From: Epibacterium sp. Ofav1-8
GTDB lineage: Bacteria > Pseudomonadota > Alphaproteobacteria > Rhodobacterales > Rhodobacteraceae
Direction of reading: 5' to 3'
Length of the DNA: 64,000 nucleotides
NCBI RefSeq assembly: GCF_022348185.1
Contig: NZ_JAKRFD010000008.1
Location: forward strand, 1-64,000
Part shown: positions 25,518-34,583 of the stretch, one piece after another
How the letters are laid out: each line of letters opens with the position of its first letter
Numbering within the stretch: position 1 is the stretch's first letter
Made by a program: the position numbers and the translations under genes
The notes under the pieces: generated by a model
What the model saw: only the letters and a program-made list of their open reading frames with translations
Databases searched by the model: none
What the model was told of the DNA's origin: nothing

Positions 25518-26317
25518 GCCTGCACGACACAACCCATTTCAATTGCACCATCGAAGGCGATATTGCCCGCATCTCGCTCAATCGGCCAGAGCGTAAAAAC
25601 CCGCTGACTTTCGAGAGTTATGCTGAGCTGCGCGACTGGTTCCGGGCGTTGCCCTACTCGGACGAGGTGCATGCGGTGGTGATCGTGCCCAATGGCGGCA
25701 ATTTCTCCTCTGGCGGCGATGTGCATGACATTATCGGCCCGCTTACCAAGATGAACATGAAGGAGCTTTTGGCCTTTACCCGCATGACCGGGGATCTGGT
25801 GAAGGCGATGCTCAATTGTACCAAGCCGGTGATTGCTGCGGTGGATGGTATCTGCGCCGGGGCCGGTGCGATCATGGCGATGGCCAGTGATCTGCGCATT
25901 GCCGCACCTGAGGCCAAGGTGGCCTTTCTGTTCAACCGTGTGGGGCTGGCGGGCTGCGACATGGGGGCCTGCGCTATGCTGCCGCGCATCATCGGACAGG
26001 GCCGCGCGGCGGAGCTGCTCTATATGGGCCGGTCGCTGGGCGCCGAGGAAGGCGAACGCTGGGGGTTTTTCAACCGCGTGGTAGCGGGCGACGCGCTGGA
26101 GGCGGAAGCCATGAAGATGGCGGAGCGCATCGTTCAGGGGCCGACGTTTGCCAATGGCATGACCAAGACCATGCTGGCGCAGGAATGGTCCATGAGCCTT
26201 GAACAAGCCATCGAGGCCGAGGCGCAGGCGCAGGCGATCTGCATGCAGGGCAATGATTTCCGCCGCGCCTATGAGGCTTTTGTCGCCAAAGAGCGGCCAG
26301 TGTTTGAAGGCGACTGA
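25514..26317 (+). CDS. Enoyl-CoA hydratase/isomerase family enzyme
   Basis: A 267-residue crotonase-fold protein. Oxyanion-hole segments are [13 protein letters not shown] and [20 protein letters not shown]. The C-terminal helical part is of normal length. It overlaps the MarR stop by 4 bp. In the aminobenzoyl-CoA route it would hydrate or hydrolyse a cyclic enoyl-CoA. The usual catalytic Glu position after GDMGACAML cannot be fixed by eye, so hydratase versus hydrolase is open. Confidence 0.9.
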   Translation: MSLHDTTHFNCTIEGDIARISLNRPERKNPLTFESYAELRDWFRALPYSDEVHAVVIVPNGGNFSSGGDVHDIIGPLTKMNMKELLAFTRMTGDLVKAMLNCTKPVIAAVDGICAGAGAIMAMASDLRIAAPEAKVAFLFNRVGLAGCDMGACAMLPRIIGQGRAAELLYMGRSLGAEEGERWGFFNRVVAGDALEAEAMKMAERIVQGPTFANGMTKTMLAQEWSMSLEQAIEAEAQAQAICMQGNDFRRAYEAFVAKERPVFEGD

Positions 26318-26382
26318 GAGCGCCGGATTTCGCCTTCGGCGAGGATATTTAACAAGAAGATGAAAACAACGGGGAAGATAAC
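26318..26382. repeat. Short intergenic stem element (CGCC TTC GGCG) with trailing AT/purine tract
   Basis: TTTCGCCTTCGGCGAGGATATTTAACAAGAAGATGAAA-like sequence fills the gap between the hydratase and the dehydrogenase. Similar 'GCC-TTC-GGC, GAGGATATTT, AAGATGAA' elements recur between genes in Roseobacter-group genomes, as far as I recall. Only one copy is visible here. Confidence 0.35.
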
Positions 26383-27537
26383 GTGGCGGACCAGAGTTTT
26401 CTGAATTGGCCCTTTTTTGACCAGGAGCACCGCGATTGGGCGGCGCAGGTCGAGGCGGTGGCGGCTGGGCTCAATGTGGATCACAGTGACACCGATGCGG
26501 CCTGTCGCAAGCTGGTGGCCGATCTTGGCGCGGCAGGTGTTTTGCGGCCCACGGGCGAGGGGGAGGGCGGCGACCGCCTTGATGTCCGCAGGCTGTGCAT
26601 CGCGCGTGAGATCCTCGCCCGCCACGATGGGCTGGCGGATTTTGCCTTTGCCATGCAGGGGCTTGGCACCGGGGCGATTTCGCTGTTCGGGACCGATGCG
26701 CAAAAGGCGGCGTGGCTGCCCAAAACCCGCAGCGGTGCGGCGATTGCCGCCTTTGCGCTCACGGAGCCGCAATCGGGGTCGGATGTGGCGAACTCTACCA
26801 TGACGGCGGTGCGCGATGGCGATGACTATGTCTTGAATGGCGAAAAGACCTGGATCTCCAATGGTGGGATTGCCGATGTCTACACGTTGTTTGCCCGTAC
26901 CGGAGAGGCTCCGGGCGCCAAGGGACTGTCGGCCTTTATTGTGACGCCGGATCTGGACGGATTTGAGGTGGTGGAGCGGCTGGAGACCATCGCGCCGCAT
27001 CCGCTGGCAACCTTGCGCTTCACCGATGTTCGTATCCCCGCAAGCGCCATGATCGGCGCGCCGGGGCAGGGGTTCCGCATCGCCATGTCGGTGCTGGATG
27101 TGTTCCGCTCCACGGTGGCGGCGGCGGCGCTGGGCTTTGCGCGCCGCGCATTGGACGAGGCTCTGGCGCGTGTCACAGAGCGTCATGTGCAAGGTGCGCC
27201 GCTCTTTGATTTGCAGATGGTGCAGGGGCATATCGCCGATATGGCGCTGGATGTGGATGCGGCGGCCCTATTGGTCTACCGCGCCGCATGGACCAAGGAC
27301 AGCGGTGCTGCGCGTGTGACGCGCGAGGCGGCGATGGCCAAGCTGTTCTCGACCGAGGCGGCGCAGGTTGTGATCGACAAGGCGGTGCAGCTCTTTGGCG
27401 GTGAGGGCGTGCGCTCCGGTGCGATGGTCGAAAAACTCTATCGCGAAATCAGGGCGCTGCGCATCTATGAGGGCGCGAGCGACGTTCAGCGCGTGGTGAT
27501 CGCGCGGCAGGCGATGATGGCATTGGAGGGCAAATGA
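26383..27537 (+). CDS. Acyl-CoA dehydrogenase of the aminobenzoyl-CoA operon
   Basis: A 384-residue FAD enzyme. It starts at GTG 26383, because GGGGAAGATAAC lies just before it and no in-frame ATG is near. Family motifs are [33 protein letters not shown] and, near the C-terminus, [15 protein letters not shown], which holds the usual catalytic-base Glu region of short-chain members. It probably introduces the double bond in an alicyclic acyl-CoA after ring reduction. Its stop overlaps the start of the CoA ligase (ATGATG). Confidence 0.93.
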   Translation: MADQSFLNWPFFDQEHRDWAAQVEAVAAGLNVDHSDTDAACRKLVADLGAAGVLRPTGEGEGGDRLDVRRLCIAREILARHDGLADFAFAMQGLGTGAISLFGTDAQKAAWLPKTRSGAAIAAFALTEPQSGSDVANSTMTAVRDGDDYVLNGEKTWISNGGIADVYTLFARTGEAPGAKGLSAFIVTPDLDGFEVVERLETIAPHPLATLRFTDVRIPASAMIGAPGQGFRIAMSVLDVFRSTVAAAALGFARRALDEALARVTERHVQGAPLFDLQMVQGHIADMALDVDAAALLVYRAAWTKDSGAARVTREAAMAKLFSTEAAQVVIDKAVQLFGGEGVRSGAMVEKLYREIRALRIYEGASDVQRVVIARQAMMALEGK

Positions 27538-29153
27538 TGACGCTCGGAGCATCCGCACACACCGACACATTCACCCGCGACGCCTTGCCGCCTGCGGATC
27601 AGTGGCCCGATTTTATGCTTGAGGGGTTCGAGTATCCCGAGCGTCTGAACGCGGGCGTCGAACTGACCGATGCGATGGTGGAGCGCGGCTTTGGCGACCG
27701 CACCGCATTGATTGGCAACGGGCGGCAGCGCACTTACAAGGAGTTGGCCGACTGGACCAACCGGCTGGCGCATGCGCTGGTGGAGGATCTGGGCGTCAAA
27801 CCGGGCAACCGCATCCTGATCCGGTCCGCCAATAATCCGGCGATGGTGGCCTGCTGGTTGGCTGCGACCAAGGCGGGCGCGGTTGTGGTCAACACCATGC
27901 CGATGCTGCGCGCCGCGGAACTGAAGAAATACGTCGAGAAGGCACAGATCCAGTTTGCCCTCTGCGATACCCGGCTGATGGAGGAGATGGAGAGCTGCGC
28001 GGCAGAGTGTGACGTGCTTGAGCGCGTCGTGGGCTTTGACGGGACTTCCAACCACGACGCCGAACTCGACAGGCTGGCGCTGGAAAAGCCGGTGCGCTTT
28101 GAGGCAGTGCAGACCGGGCGCGATGATGTGGCGCTTTTGGGGTTCACCTCCGGGTCGACCGGAGAGCCCAAGGCGACCATGCATTTCCACCGCGATCTGC
28201 TGATCATCGCGGATGGCTATGCGCGCGATGTGCTCAATGTGGTGCCTGAGGATATTTTTGTTGGATCACCGCCACTTGCCTTTACCTTCGGGCTTGGCGG
28301 GCTGGCGATCTTCCCGCTACGTTTCGGGGCAACCGCGACGCTTTTGGAACAGGCCACCCCGCCCAATATGATCGAGATCATCGAGAAATACCGCGCGACC
28401 GTGTGCTTTACCGCGCCGACCGCCTATCGGGTGATGCTTGCCGCAATGGAAGAGGGGGCGGATCTCAGCAGCCTGCGTGCCGCCGTCTCCGCCGGGGAGA
28501 CCCTGCCCAAACCCGTCTATGACGATTGGATCGCCAAGACCGGCAAGCCGATGCTGGATGGGATCGGTGCGACCGAGATGTTGCATATCTTTATCTCCAA
28601 CCGTTTTGACGACCACCGCCCGGCCTGTACCGGCAAACCCGTGGGGGGCTATGAGGCCAAGGTGGTCGATGACGACGGCAACACTGTGCCCGATGGCGAG
28701 GTTGGCCGCCTTGCGGTGCGCGGGCCGACCGGGTGCCGCTATCTGAACGACGACCGCCAGGCCGGGTATGTTACCGATGGCTGGAACATCACCGGCGACA
28801 GTTTTGTCCGCGACGCGGATGGCTATTTCCACTTTGCCGCGCGCAACGACGATATGATCGTCTCGGCTGGCTACAATATCGCAGGCCCCGAGGTGGAGGC
28901 GGCGCTCTTGGCGCATGACGCCGTGTCTGAATGCGCGGTGATCGGTGCCCCGGACGCGGAACGGGGCCATATCGTCGAGGCTCATATCGTTTTGAACGCA
29001 GGCGTTGTTGGCGACGCCGCGTTGACCAGGGCGCTTCAGGACCACGTGAAGGCAACAATCGCGCCCTACAAGTACCCCCGAAGCATTGTCTTTGCCCAAA
29101 GTCTGCCAAAGACGCAGACAGGCAAGATCCAACGTTTTAGGCTTCGGTCATAA
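27534..29153 (+). CDS. 2-aminobenzoate (anthranilate)-CoA ligase, benzoate-CoA ligase family
   Basis: A 539-residue adenylate-forming enzyme. The P-loop-like motif is [15 protein letters not shown] (about residue 200). [17 protein letters not shown] and [16 protein letters not shown] are the A5 and A8 core motifs. The C-terminal catalytic Lys lies in [10 protein letters not shown]. The sequence style is that of the benzoate/2-aminobenzoate CoA ligase subgroup, not acetyl-CoA synthetase. It activates anthranilate with ATP and CoA, producing the substrate of the flavoenzyme at 21986. Exact specificity (anthranilate rather than benzoate or salicylate) is inferred from the neighbour. Confidence 0.9.
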   Translation: MMTLGASAHTDTFTRDALPPADQWPDFMLEGFEYPERLNAGVELTDAMVERGFGDRTALIGNGRQRTYKELADWTNRLAHALVEDLGVKPGNRILIRSANNPAMVACWLAATKAGAVVVNTMPMLRAAELKKYVEKAQIQFALCDTRLMEEMESCAAECDVLERVVGFDGTSNHDAELDRLALEKPVRFEAVQTGRDDVALLGFTSGSTGEPKATMHFHRDLLIIADGYARDVLNVVPEDIFVGSPPLAFTFGLGGLAIFPLRFGATATLLEQATPPNMIEIIEKYRATVCFTAPTAYRVMLAAMEEGADLSSLRAAVSAGETLPKPVYDDWIAKTGKPMLDGIGATEMLHIFISNRFDDHRPACTGKPVGGYEAKVVDDDGNTVPDGEVGRLAVRGPTGCRYLNDDRQAGYVTDGWNITGDSFVRDADGYFHFAARNDDMIVSAGYNIAGPEVEAALLAHDAVSECAVIGAPDAERGHIVEAHIVLNAGVVGDAALTRALQDHVKATIAPYKYPRSIVFAQSLPKTQTGKIQRFRLRS

Positions 29154-29186
29154 GCCAACACACCAACCAGAACAGGGAGTTCGACA

Positions 29187-30317
29187 ATGAAGAAATTTCT
29201 GATGGCCACAGCGGCCACAGCGCTCATGAGCAGCGTCGCAATGGCAGAGGTCAAGGTGGGTATGATCACCACGCTTTCGGGCGGCGGTGCGAGCCTCGGC
29301 ATCGACACCCGCGACGGGTTCATGCTGGCGATGGAAAACGCCAACCGTGATGATGTCGAGGTGGTCATCGAGGATGATCAGCGCAAGCCCGACATCGCGG
29401 TGCAGCTTGCCGACAAGATGATCCAATCTGAAAAGGTCGACGTGCTGACCGGGATCGTCTGGTCGAACCTCGCCATGGCCGTGGTGCCTGCGGCCACCGC
29501 GCAGGGATTGTTCTACCTTTCGACCAACGCCGCCCCGGCTCAACTGGCGGGCAAGGGCTGCAACGCCAACTATTTCTCCGTGTCGTATCAGAACGATAAC
29601 CTGCACGAAGGCGCGGGCGCTTATGCGGCGCAGGAAGGGTTCAAGAACACCTTCATCATGGCGCCGAACTATCCGGCCGGCCACGACAGCCTGACCGGGT
29701 TCAAGCGGTTCTACGAGGGCGATCTGGCGGGTGAGGTCTACACCAAGCTGGGGCAGACGGATTACGCGGCTGAAATCGCGCAGATCCGCGCGTCTGGCGC
29801 CGACAGCGTGTTCTTCTTCCTGCCCGGCGGCATGGGGATTTCCTTCCTGAAGCAATATGCCGACAGCGGCGTCGATCTGCCCGTGGTCGGCCCGGCCTTC
29901 AGCTTTGATCAGGGTATCCTGCAAGCGGTGGGCGAGGCGGCGGTTGGGGTCAAGAACTCCTCCACATGGTCCAAGGATCTGGACAATGAGGCCAACGCGG
30001 CCTTTGTCGCGGCCTTCCAGCAGAAATACGACCGCCTGCCGTCGATCTACGCGGCGCAGGGCTATGACACTGCAAATCTGCTGTTGTCGGCCATCGACAA
30101 GGCGGATGTGAATGATGACGCGGCCTTTGCTGCGGCCCTCAAGGAGGCGGATTTTGCCTCTGTGCGGGGGGAATTCTCCTTTGCCGCCAACAATCACCCG
30201 ATCCAGAACGTCTATGTGCGTGAGGTCATCAAGGAAGGTGACGTCTTTACCAACAAGATCGTCGGCACCGCTCTTGAGGATCATGCAAACGCCTATGTGG
30301 ACGCGTGCAAGATGTAA
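29187..30317 (+). CDS. ABC transporter substrate-binding protein (branched-chain amino-acid type; aromatic acid likely)
   Basis: A 376-residue periplasmic protein with signal peptide MKKFLMATAATALMSSVAMA and mature start EVKVGMITTLSGGGASLGID. It belongs to the type I (Leu/Ile/Val) family, whose members often bind aromatic acids in catabolic operons. It is followed by two permeases and two ATPases in the usual order. Its place between the CoA ligase and the importer genes suggests anthranilate or a related aromatic acid as ligand. AACAGGGAGTTCGAC gives a good ribosome-binding site. Confidence 0.92.
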   Translation: MKKFLMATAATALMSSVAMAEVKVGMITTLSGGGASLGIDTRDGFMLAMENANRDDVEVVIEDDQRKPDIAVQLADKMIQSEKVDVLTGIVWSNLAMAVVPAATAQGLFYLSTNAAPAQLAGKGCNANYFSVSYQNDNLHEGAGAYAAQEGFKNTFIMAPNYPAGHDSLTGFKRFYEGDLAGEVYTKLGQTDYAAEIAQIRASGADSVFFFLPGGMGISFLKQYADSGVDLPVVGPAFSFDQGILQAVGEAAVGVKNSSTWSKDLDNEANAAFVAAFQQKYDRLPSIYAAQGYDTANLLLSAIDKADVNDDAAFAAALKEADFASVRGEFSFAANNHPIQNVYVREVIKEGDVFTNKIVGTALEDHANAYVDACKM

Positions 30318-30327
30318 GTGAGGCGCG

Positions 30328-30354
30328 CCCGGCCTGCAGGACCTGCGGGCCGGG
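30328..30354 (+). promoter_or_regulatory. Intercistronic stem-loop after the binding-protein gene
   Basis: CCCGGCC (30328-30334) pairs with GGCCGGG (30348-30354), and GCA (30336-30338) pairs with TGC (30344-30346), with a 5-nt loop. It begins 11 bp after the stop and has no U-run. It probably protects the upstream message or attenuates read-through to the permeases. Confidence 0.65.
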
Positions 30355-30374
30355 ACACACCTGAAAGAAGACAT

Positions 30375-31295
30375 ATGTCCACGATACTTATCATCGAGCA
30401 GGTGCTGAACGGGCTGCAATCCGGCGTCATGCTCTTTCTCATGGCGGCGGGGCTGACGCTGATCTTTGGCGTCATGGGGCTTATCAACCTCGCCCATGGC
30501 TCGCTCTATATGGTTGGGGCCTTCGCGGCGGCGGCTGTGGCGGGTGTCACCGGGTCGTTTGTGCTGGCACTGATCGCGGCCCTTGCGGCAGCGGCTCTTG
30601 CGGGGGCTGTGATCGAGGTCGCGGTGATCCGCAGGCTTTATGACAGTGACCATCTCGATCAGGTCCTGGCGACCTTTGCGCTCATTCTGATCTTTTCCGA
30701 GGGCACACGCTGGGTCTTTGGCTCTTTTCCGCTGTTTCTGGACATTCCCGATGCCTTGTCGGGGCCGGTGACCTTGCCCGGCGGGATCCAGTATCCTTTG
30801 TATCGTTTGGCGCTGATTGGCGTGGGGCTGCTGGTGGCGTTTGGCCTGTGGCTCTTGATTGAGCGCACACGTATCGGCATCCAGATCCGCGCAGGCGAAA
30901 ACGACCGCGAGATGATTGCGGCGCTGGGCGTCGATATCTCGAAACTCTACACGCTGGTCTTTGCGCTGGGGGCGGCTCTGGCCGGTCTCGCGGGCGCATT
31001 GGTGGGCGCAATCCAGTCGGTGCAGGTGGGCATGGGCGAGCCGGTGCTGATCCTTGCCTTCGTGGTGATCGTCATCGGTGGAATCGGGTCGATCAAGGGC
31101 GCGTTTATCGGCGCATTGCTGGTGGGGCTTACGGACACATTGGTTGGGATCTTCCTGCCCGAAGTGCTCAAGCTCTTTATGGACGCAGCCCCTGCCACCT
31201 CTGCCGGATCGTCGATCGCCTCGATGTCGATCTATATCCTGATGAGCCTTGTGTTGATCTGGCGTCCCTCTGGCCTGTTCGGAGCACGCGCATGA
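30375..31295 (+). CDS. Branched-chain-type ABC permease (LivH-like)
   Basis: A 306-residue membrane protein with about eight hydrophobic spans. The ATG at 30375 has GAAAGAAGAC before it; a longer frame upstream would translate the stem-loop. LivH-type landmarks are LNGLQSGVMLFLMAAGLTLI, FGVMGLINLAHGSLYMVGA and the coupling segment AGENDREMIAALGVDI. It pairs with the LivM-like protein, whose start overlaps its stop by 4 bp, to make the channel of the importer. Confidence 0.93.
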   Translation: MSTILIIEQVLNGLQSGVMLFLMAAGLTLIFGVMGLINLAHGSLYMVGAFAAAAVAGVTGSFVLALIAALAAAALAGAVIEVAVIRRLYDSDHLDQVLATFALILIFSEGTRWVFGSFPLFLDIPDALSGPVTLPGGIQYPLYRLALIGVGLLVAFGLWLLIERTRIGIQIRAGENDREMIAALGVDISKLYTLVFALGAALAGLAGALVGAIQSVQVGMGEPVLILAFVVIVIGGIGSIKGAFIGALLVGLTDTLVGIFLPEVLKLFMDAAPATSAGSSIASMSIYILMSLVLIWRPSGLFGARA

Positions 31296-32275
31296 GCCGA
31301 GAAACACTCTTTAACGCAGCCCTGCTGCTGGGTCTGATTGCCGTGCCTGCATGGGCGGTGATGACGGACGAACCGTTTACGATCACACTGGCGACCCGTG
31401 CGGTGATCCTTGCCCTTGCGGCGGCGGGGCTGAACATCGCGCTGGGCATCGGCGGTCTGGTCAGCCTTGGCCACGCCGTATTCTTTGGGATTGGCGGCTA
31501 TGCCATGGGCATCCTTGCCCATCACGCCCAAAGCTACACCCCGCTGATGGAGTGGCCGTTCCTGATTGAGGGCACCAAGTTCATGCCGGTGATCTGGCTT
31601 CTGGCCATTGTCGTCTCGGCGCTGGCGGCATTGGTCATCGGCATCCTGAGCCTGCGCACCACCGGGGCCTATTTCATCATGATCACGCTCGCCTTTGGTC
31701 AGATGTTTTACTACTTCGCCATCTCGTGGAGCACCTATGGCGGCGAAGACGGCATGTCGATCTATGTCCGCAACGATTTTCCGGGTCTCAACACATTGGC
31801 GCCGATCCAGTTCTACGGGTTGTGTCTTGCGATCCTCGTGGTGGTGCTGATCTTTACCGCGCGCCTGCGTCGCGCGCCCTTTGGTCTGGCTCTGAACGCG
31901 GCGCGTCAGGTGCCTGCGCGGGTTGAGGCCGTGGGCATGGACCCGATGCGTCTGAAACTGGTGGCCTTTGTGATTTCCGGTGTCATCACTGGCCTTGCGG
32001 GCGCGCTCTTTGCCGATCTCAACCGTTTTGTCAGCCCGACGATGTTCAGCTGGCAGTTCTCGGGCGAGATCATGATCCTTGTGATCCTCGGCGGGGTAGG
32101 GCGGCTGTTTGGGCCTGTTGTGGGGGCTGTGACCTTCGTGGCGTTGGAACATTTCCTCGGCGGGATCACCGAGTTCTGGCATATCTTCCTCGGGCTGATC
32201 CTTCTGGCGGTCGTGCTCTTTGCGCGCGGTGGCATCACCGGGCTGGTGGCCGGCAAGGAGGCGACCCATGACTGA
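31292..32275 (+). CDS. Branched-chain-type ABC permease (LivM-like)
   Basis: A 327-residue membrane protein with about nine spans. LivM features are AAAGLNIALGIGGLVSLGHA, FFGIGGYAMGI and the coupling loop NAARQVPARVEAVGMDPMRL. It overlaps the LivH-like stop and the start of the ATPase (ATGACTGA junction at 32268). It is the second half of the channel for the aromatic acid importer. Confidence 0.93.
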   Translation: MSRETLFNAALLLGLIAVPAWAVMTDEPFTITLATRAVILALAAAGLNIALGIGGLVSLGHAVFFGIGGYAMGILAHHAQSYTPLMEWPFLIEGTKFMPVIWLLAIVVSALAALVIGILSLRTTGAYFIMITLAFGQMFYYFAISWSTYGGEDGMSIYVRNDFPGLNTLAPIQFYGLCLAILVVVLIFTARLRRAPFGLALNAARQVPARVEAVGMDPMRLKLVAFVISGVITGLAGALFADLNRFVSPTMFSWQFSGEIMILVILGGVGRLFGPVVGAVTFVALEHFLGGITEFWHIFLGLILLAVVLFARGGITGLVAGKEATHD

Positions 32276-33017
32276 GACCATTCTTGCAACTCACGGCATC
32301 AGCAAATCCTTTGGCGCGCTGAAGGCCAGCAACGATATCTCGATTGATCTGCGCCCCGGCGAAATCCACGCCATCATCGGCCCCAATGGGGCGGGCAAAT
32401 CCACGCTGATCGGCCAGATCTGTGGCTCGCTTGCGCCGGATGCAGGTCGTGTCGAGCTGATGGGCCAGGATGTGACCAGCCTCAGCACCGACCAGCGGGC
32501 GCGGGCCGGTCTGGGGCGGACCTTTCAGATCTCGGCGCTGGCGATGGAAGACACGGTGCTGGAGAACGCCACCCTCGGCGCCATGGGTGCCAGCGGTCGG
32601 CCGTGGCGGTTCTGGTCGGCGGCCCTTGGTGACAGGTCGTTGCGTGCCCGTGCCGAAGCGGCACTGGAACGGGTTGGCCTTGCCGACCACAAGACCAAGC
32701 GCTGCGCCGACCTCAGCCATGGACAGCGCCGCCAGCTGGAGGTTGCTGTGGCGCTCACGCTGGAGCCCAAGGCTTTTGTGATGGATGAACCCATGGCGGG
32801 CCTTGGTGCAGAAGGGTCGAAAAACCTCACCGGGTTCCTCGATAGTCTGCGCCAGGAGGCTCCGATCCTTTTGGTGGAACATGACATGGATGCGGTCTTT
32901 GCGCTCGCGGACCGGATCAGCGTGCTGGTCTACGGAGAGGTCATCGCCACCGGCAGCGTCGATCAGATCCGTAGCGACCCGCGCGTGCGCGAAGCCTATC
33001 TGGGAGAAAGCGCATGA
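32268..33017 (+). CDS. Branched-chain-type ABC ATPase (LivG-like)
   Basis: A 249-residue ATPase. The ATG at 32268 follows AAGGAGGCGACCC. Walker A is GPNGAGKST, the signature is LSHGQRRQLEVAVAL and Walker B is AFVMDEPMAGL, with H-loop LLVEHDMDAVF. A Trp-rich insertion (GRPWRFWSAALGDR) lies before the signature, normal for LivG. It works with the next protein as the ATPase pair of the importer. Confidence 0.94.
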   Translation: MTETILATHGISKSFGALKASNDISIDLRPGEIHAIIGPNGAGKSTLIGQICGSLAPDAGRVELMGQDVTSLSTDQRARAGLGRTFQISALAMEDTVLENATLGAMGASGRPWRFWSAALGDRSLRARAEAALERVGLADHKTKRCADLSHGQRRQLEVAVALTLEPKAFVMDEPMAGLGAEGSKNLTGFLDSLRQEAPILLVEHDMDAVFALADRISVLVYGEVIATGSVDQIRSDPRVREAYLGESA

Positions 33018-33700
33018 GTCTTTTGTCGGTCAAATCCCTCACCGCATCCTATGGTGTCAGTCAGGCGCTGTTTGGTGTCGACCTTGATATCAATCCGGGC
33101 GAGGTGGTGGCGCTTATGGGCCGCAACGGCATGGGCAAATCCACCACCGTCAAGGCGATCTGCCGCATGATCACCGCAGGCGGCACGCTGGAGTTTGCAG
33201 GCCAGAACCTGCACGCGCTGCCAAGTCACAAGGCCGCGCGTCTGGGCCTTGGCCTGGTGCCAGAAGGGCGGCGCTGTTTTCGCGATCTTACGGTGGCGGA
33301 GAACCTTCTTGCCACCAGCCGCCCCGGTGATTGGGACATGGGCCGCGTCACGCAACTGTTCCCGCGTCTGGGCGAACGTCACAGTCAGCTTTCGGCGTCG
33401 CTCTCGGGCGGTGAGCAGCAGATGCTGGCGATCGGCCGCGCCCTGATGACCAACCCGCGCCTGCTCATTCTGGATGAGGCGACAGAGGGGCTTGCGCCCA
33501 TCATCCGTCAGGAAATCTGGGCGGCGATCAACCGGCTGAAACAGGACACCGATATGGCGATCCTGGTGATCGACAAGACTTTGGCGGAACTGGAACAGGT
33601 CTGTGATCGTGCGGTGGTGTTGGAGCGCGGCAAGACCGTCTGGAGCGGGGCCATGGCGGCTCTGACCCCAGAGATTTCAGAGCGTTACGTGGGGGTCTGA
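33014..33700 (+). CDS. Branched-chain-type ABC ATPase (LivF-like)
   Basis: A 228-residue ATPase. Walker A is GRNGMGKST, the signature is LSGGEQQMLAIGRAL and Walker B is LLILDEATEGLAP. The last motif uses IDKTLAEL in place of the LivF His loop (VEQ..), so Lys stands where the switch His is expected. Its start overlaps the LivG-like stop by 4 bp. It completes the importer (binding protein, two permeases, two ATPases). Confidence 0.93.
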   Translation: MSLLSVKSLTASYGVSQALFGVDLDINPGEVVALMGRNGMGKSTTVKAICRMITAGGTLEFAGQNLHALPSHKAARLGLGLVPEGRRCFRDLTVAENLLATSRPGDWDMGRVTQLFPRLGERHSQLSASLSGGEQQMLAIGRALMTNPRLLILDEATEGLAPIIRQEIWAAINRLKQDTDMAILVIDKTLAELEQVCDRAVVLERGKTVWSGAMAALTPEISERYVGV

Positions 33701-33703
33701 GCC

Positions 33704-34108
33704 GTGTATGAGATGCCACAGAAAGTGCTGTTCAAACATTGCGACCCGGCGGGGATTGTCTTTTTCCCGCGCTATTTCGAGATGATGAACGATTGCGTCG
33801 AGGGCTGGTTTGCCGATGTTCTGGGCTGGCCGTTTGAGGACATGCACCACACTGCGGGCGTGCCCACGGCAAACATCCAGACGCGGTTTTCCGCCCCCAG
33901 CCGCCACGGTGACCACCTGATGCTGCGCCTTGTGGTCACGCGGATCGGGAAGTCCTCGCTTGCCTATGAAATGACCGCACATTGCGGCGAGGAGCTGCGC
34001 TTTTCCACCGAAACAACCCTGGTGCATATCAATGCCGAGGGGCGCTCCGCCCCCTGGCCCGCACCGATCCGAACAAAAATTGAGAACGAGATGAAAGGGC
34101 AGACATGA
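33704..34108 (+). CDS. Acyl-CoA thioesterase, 4-hydroxybenzoyl-CoA thioesterase family
   Basis: A 134-residue hot-dog fold enzyme starting at GTG 33704 (an ATG nine bases later is possible). The active-site motif CDPAGIVFFPRYFEMMNDC contains the catalytic Asp of the 4HBT family. In a CoA pathway it probably releases trapped or mis-made aromatic acyl-CoA, or a final product. It lies 3 bp after the ATPase stop and overlaps the RidA start by 4 bp. The exact substrate is not evident. Confidence 0.9.
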   Translation: MYEMPQKVLFKHCDPAGIVFFPRYFEMMNDCVEGWFADVLGWPFEDMHHTAGVPTANIQTRFSAPSRHGDHLMLRLVVTRIGKSSLAYEMTAHCGEELRFSTETTLVHINAEGRSAPWPAPIRTKIENEMKGQT

Positions 34109-34500
34109 CCCATCAAACCATTCACCCCGAAGGTTGGGCTCCGGCCAAAGGCTATGCCAATGGCATGCTGACCCATGATGGCGTGCTGCATATTGGCGGC
34201 CAGATCGGCTGGGACGAGAACAAGGAATTTGTTTCGGATGATTTCGTCGGCCAGATGCGACAGGCGTTGAAAAACATCGCCGCCATTGTCGAGGCGGCCG
34301 GGGGCAAGCCCGCTGATGTGACGCGCCTGACGTGGTTCGTGACCGACAAACAGGAATACCTCGCCCATCAGGCCGAAGTGGGCGCGGCCTACCGCGAGGT
34401 GTTTGGCAAGCATTTCCCGGCCATGTCGATGCTGATCGTCGCAGGGCTGGTGGAGGATCGCGCGCTGGTCGAGATCGAGGCGACTGCGCATATCACCTGA
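34105..34500 (+). CDS. RidA/YjgF family enamine/imine deaminase
   Basis: A 131-residue protein of the RidA (Rid) family, recognised by HIGGQIGWDENK, the long helix QMRQALKNIAAIVEAAGGK and PAMSMLIVAGLVEDRALVEI, which ends with the family's VEIEATA. The ring-position Arg of RidA proper is not seen as RxLP, so it belongs to another Rid subgroup. Rid proteins hydrolyse reactive enamines and imines. The aminobenzoyl-CoA flavoenzyme should make an amino-enone, so this protein may remove the amino group as ammonia. It is the last gene, followed by a strong terminator. Confidence 0.88.
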   Translation: MTHQTIHPEGWAPAKGYANGMLTHDGVLHIGGQIGWDENKEFVSDDFVGQMRQALKNIAAIVEAAGGKPADVTRLTWFVTDKQEYLAHQAEVGAAYREVFGKHFPAMSMLIVAGLVEDRALVEIEATAHIT

Positions 34501-34535
34501 CCCGTTGCCCGGAACAACGGACCCAGACAATCTGT

Positions 34536-34563
34536 AAAGGGCCCCGTGTTGCCGGGGCCCTTT
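34536..34563. terminator. Rho-independent terminator after the aminobenzoyl-CoA operon
   Basis: AAAGGGCCCCG (34536-34546) pairs perfectly with CGGGGCCCTTT (34553-34563) around a 6-nt loop. It lies 36 bp after the RidA stop and 21 bp before the end of the convergent oxidoreductase gene, so it can serve both strands. Confidence 0.85.
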
Positions 34564-34583
34564 CTGTTGCGTGCAGGGCGGTC

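Noticed and set aside
29148-31307. A 719-codon open frame on the minus strand opposite the binding-protein and LivH-like genes
   Set aside because: It is a mirror of the real genes in high-GC DNA: Arg/His/Gln-rich, no family features, and the plus-strand genes have signal peptides, membrane spans and ribosome-binding sites.
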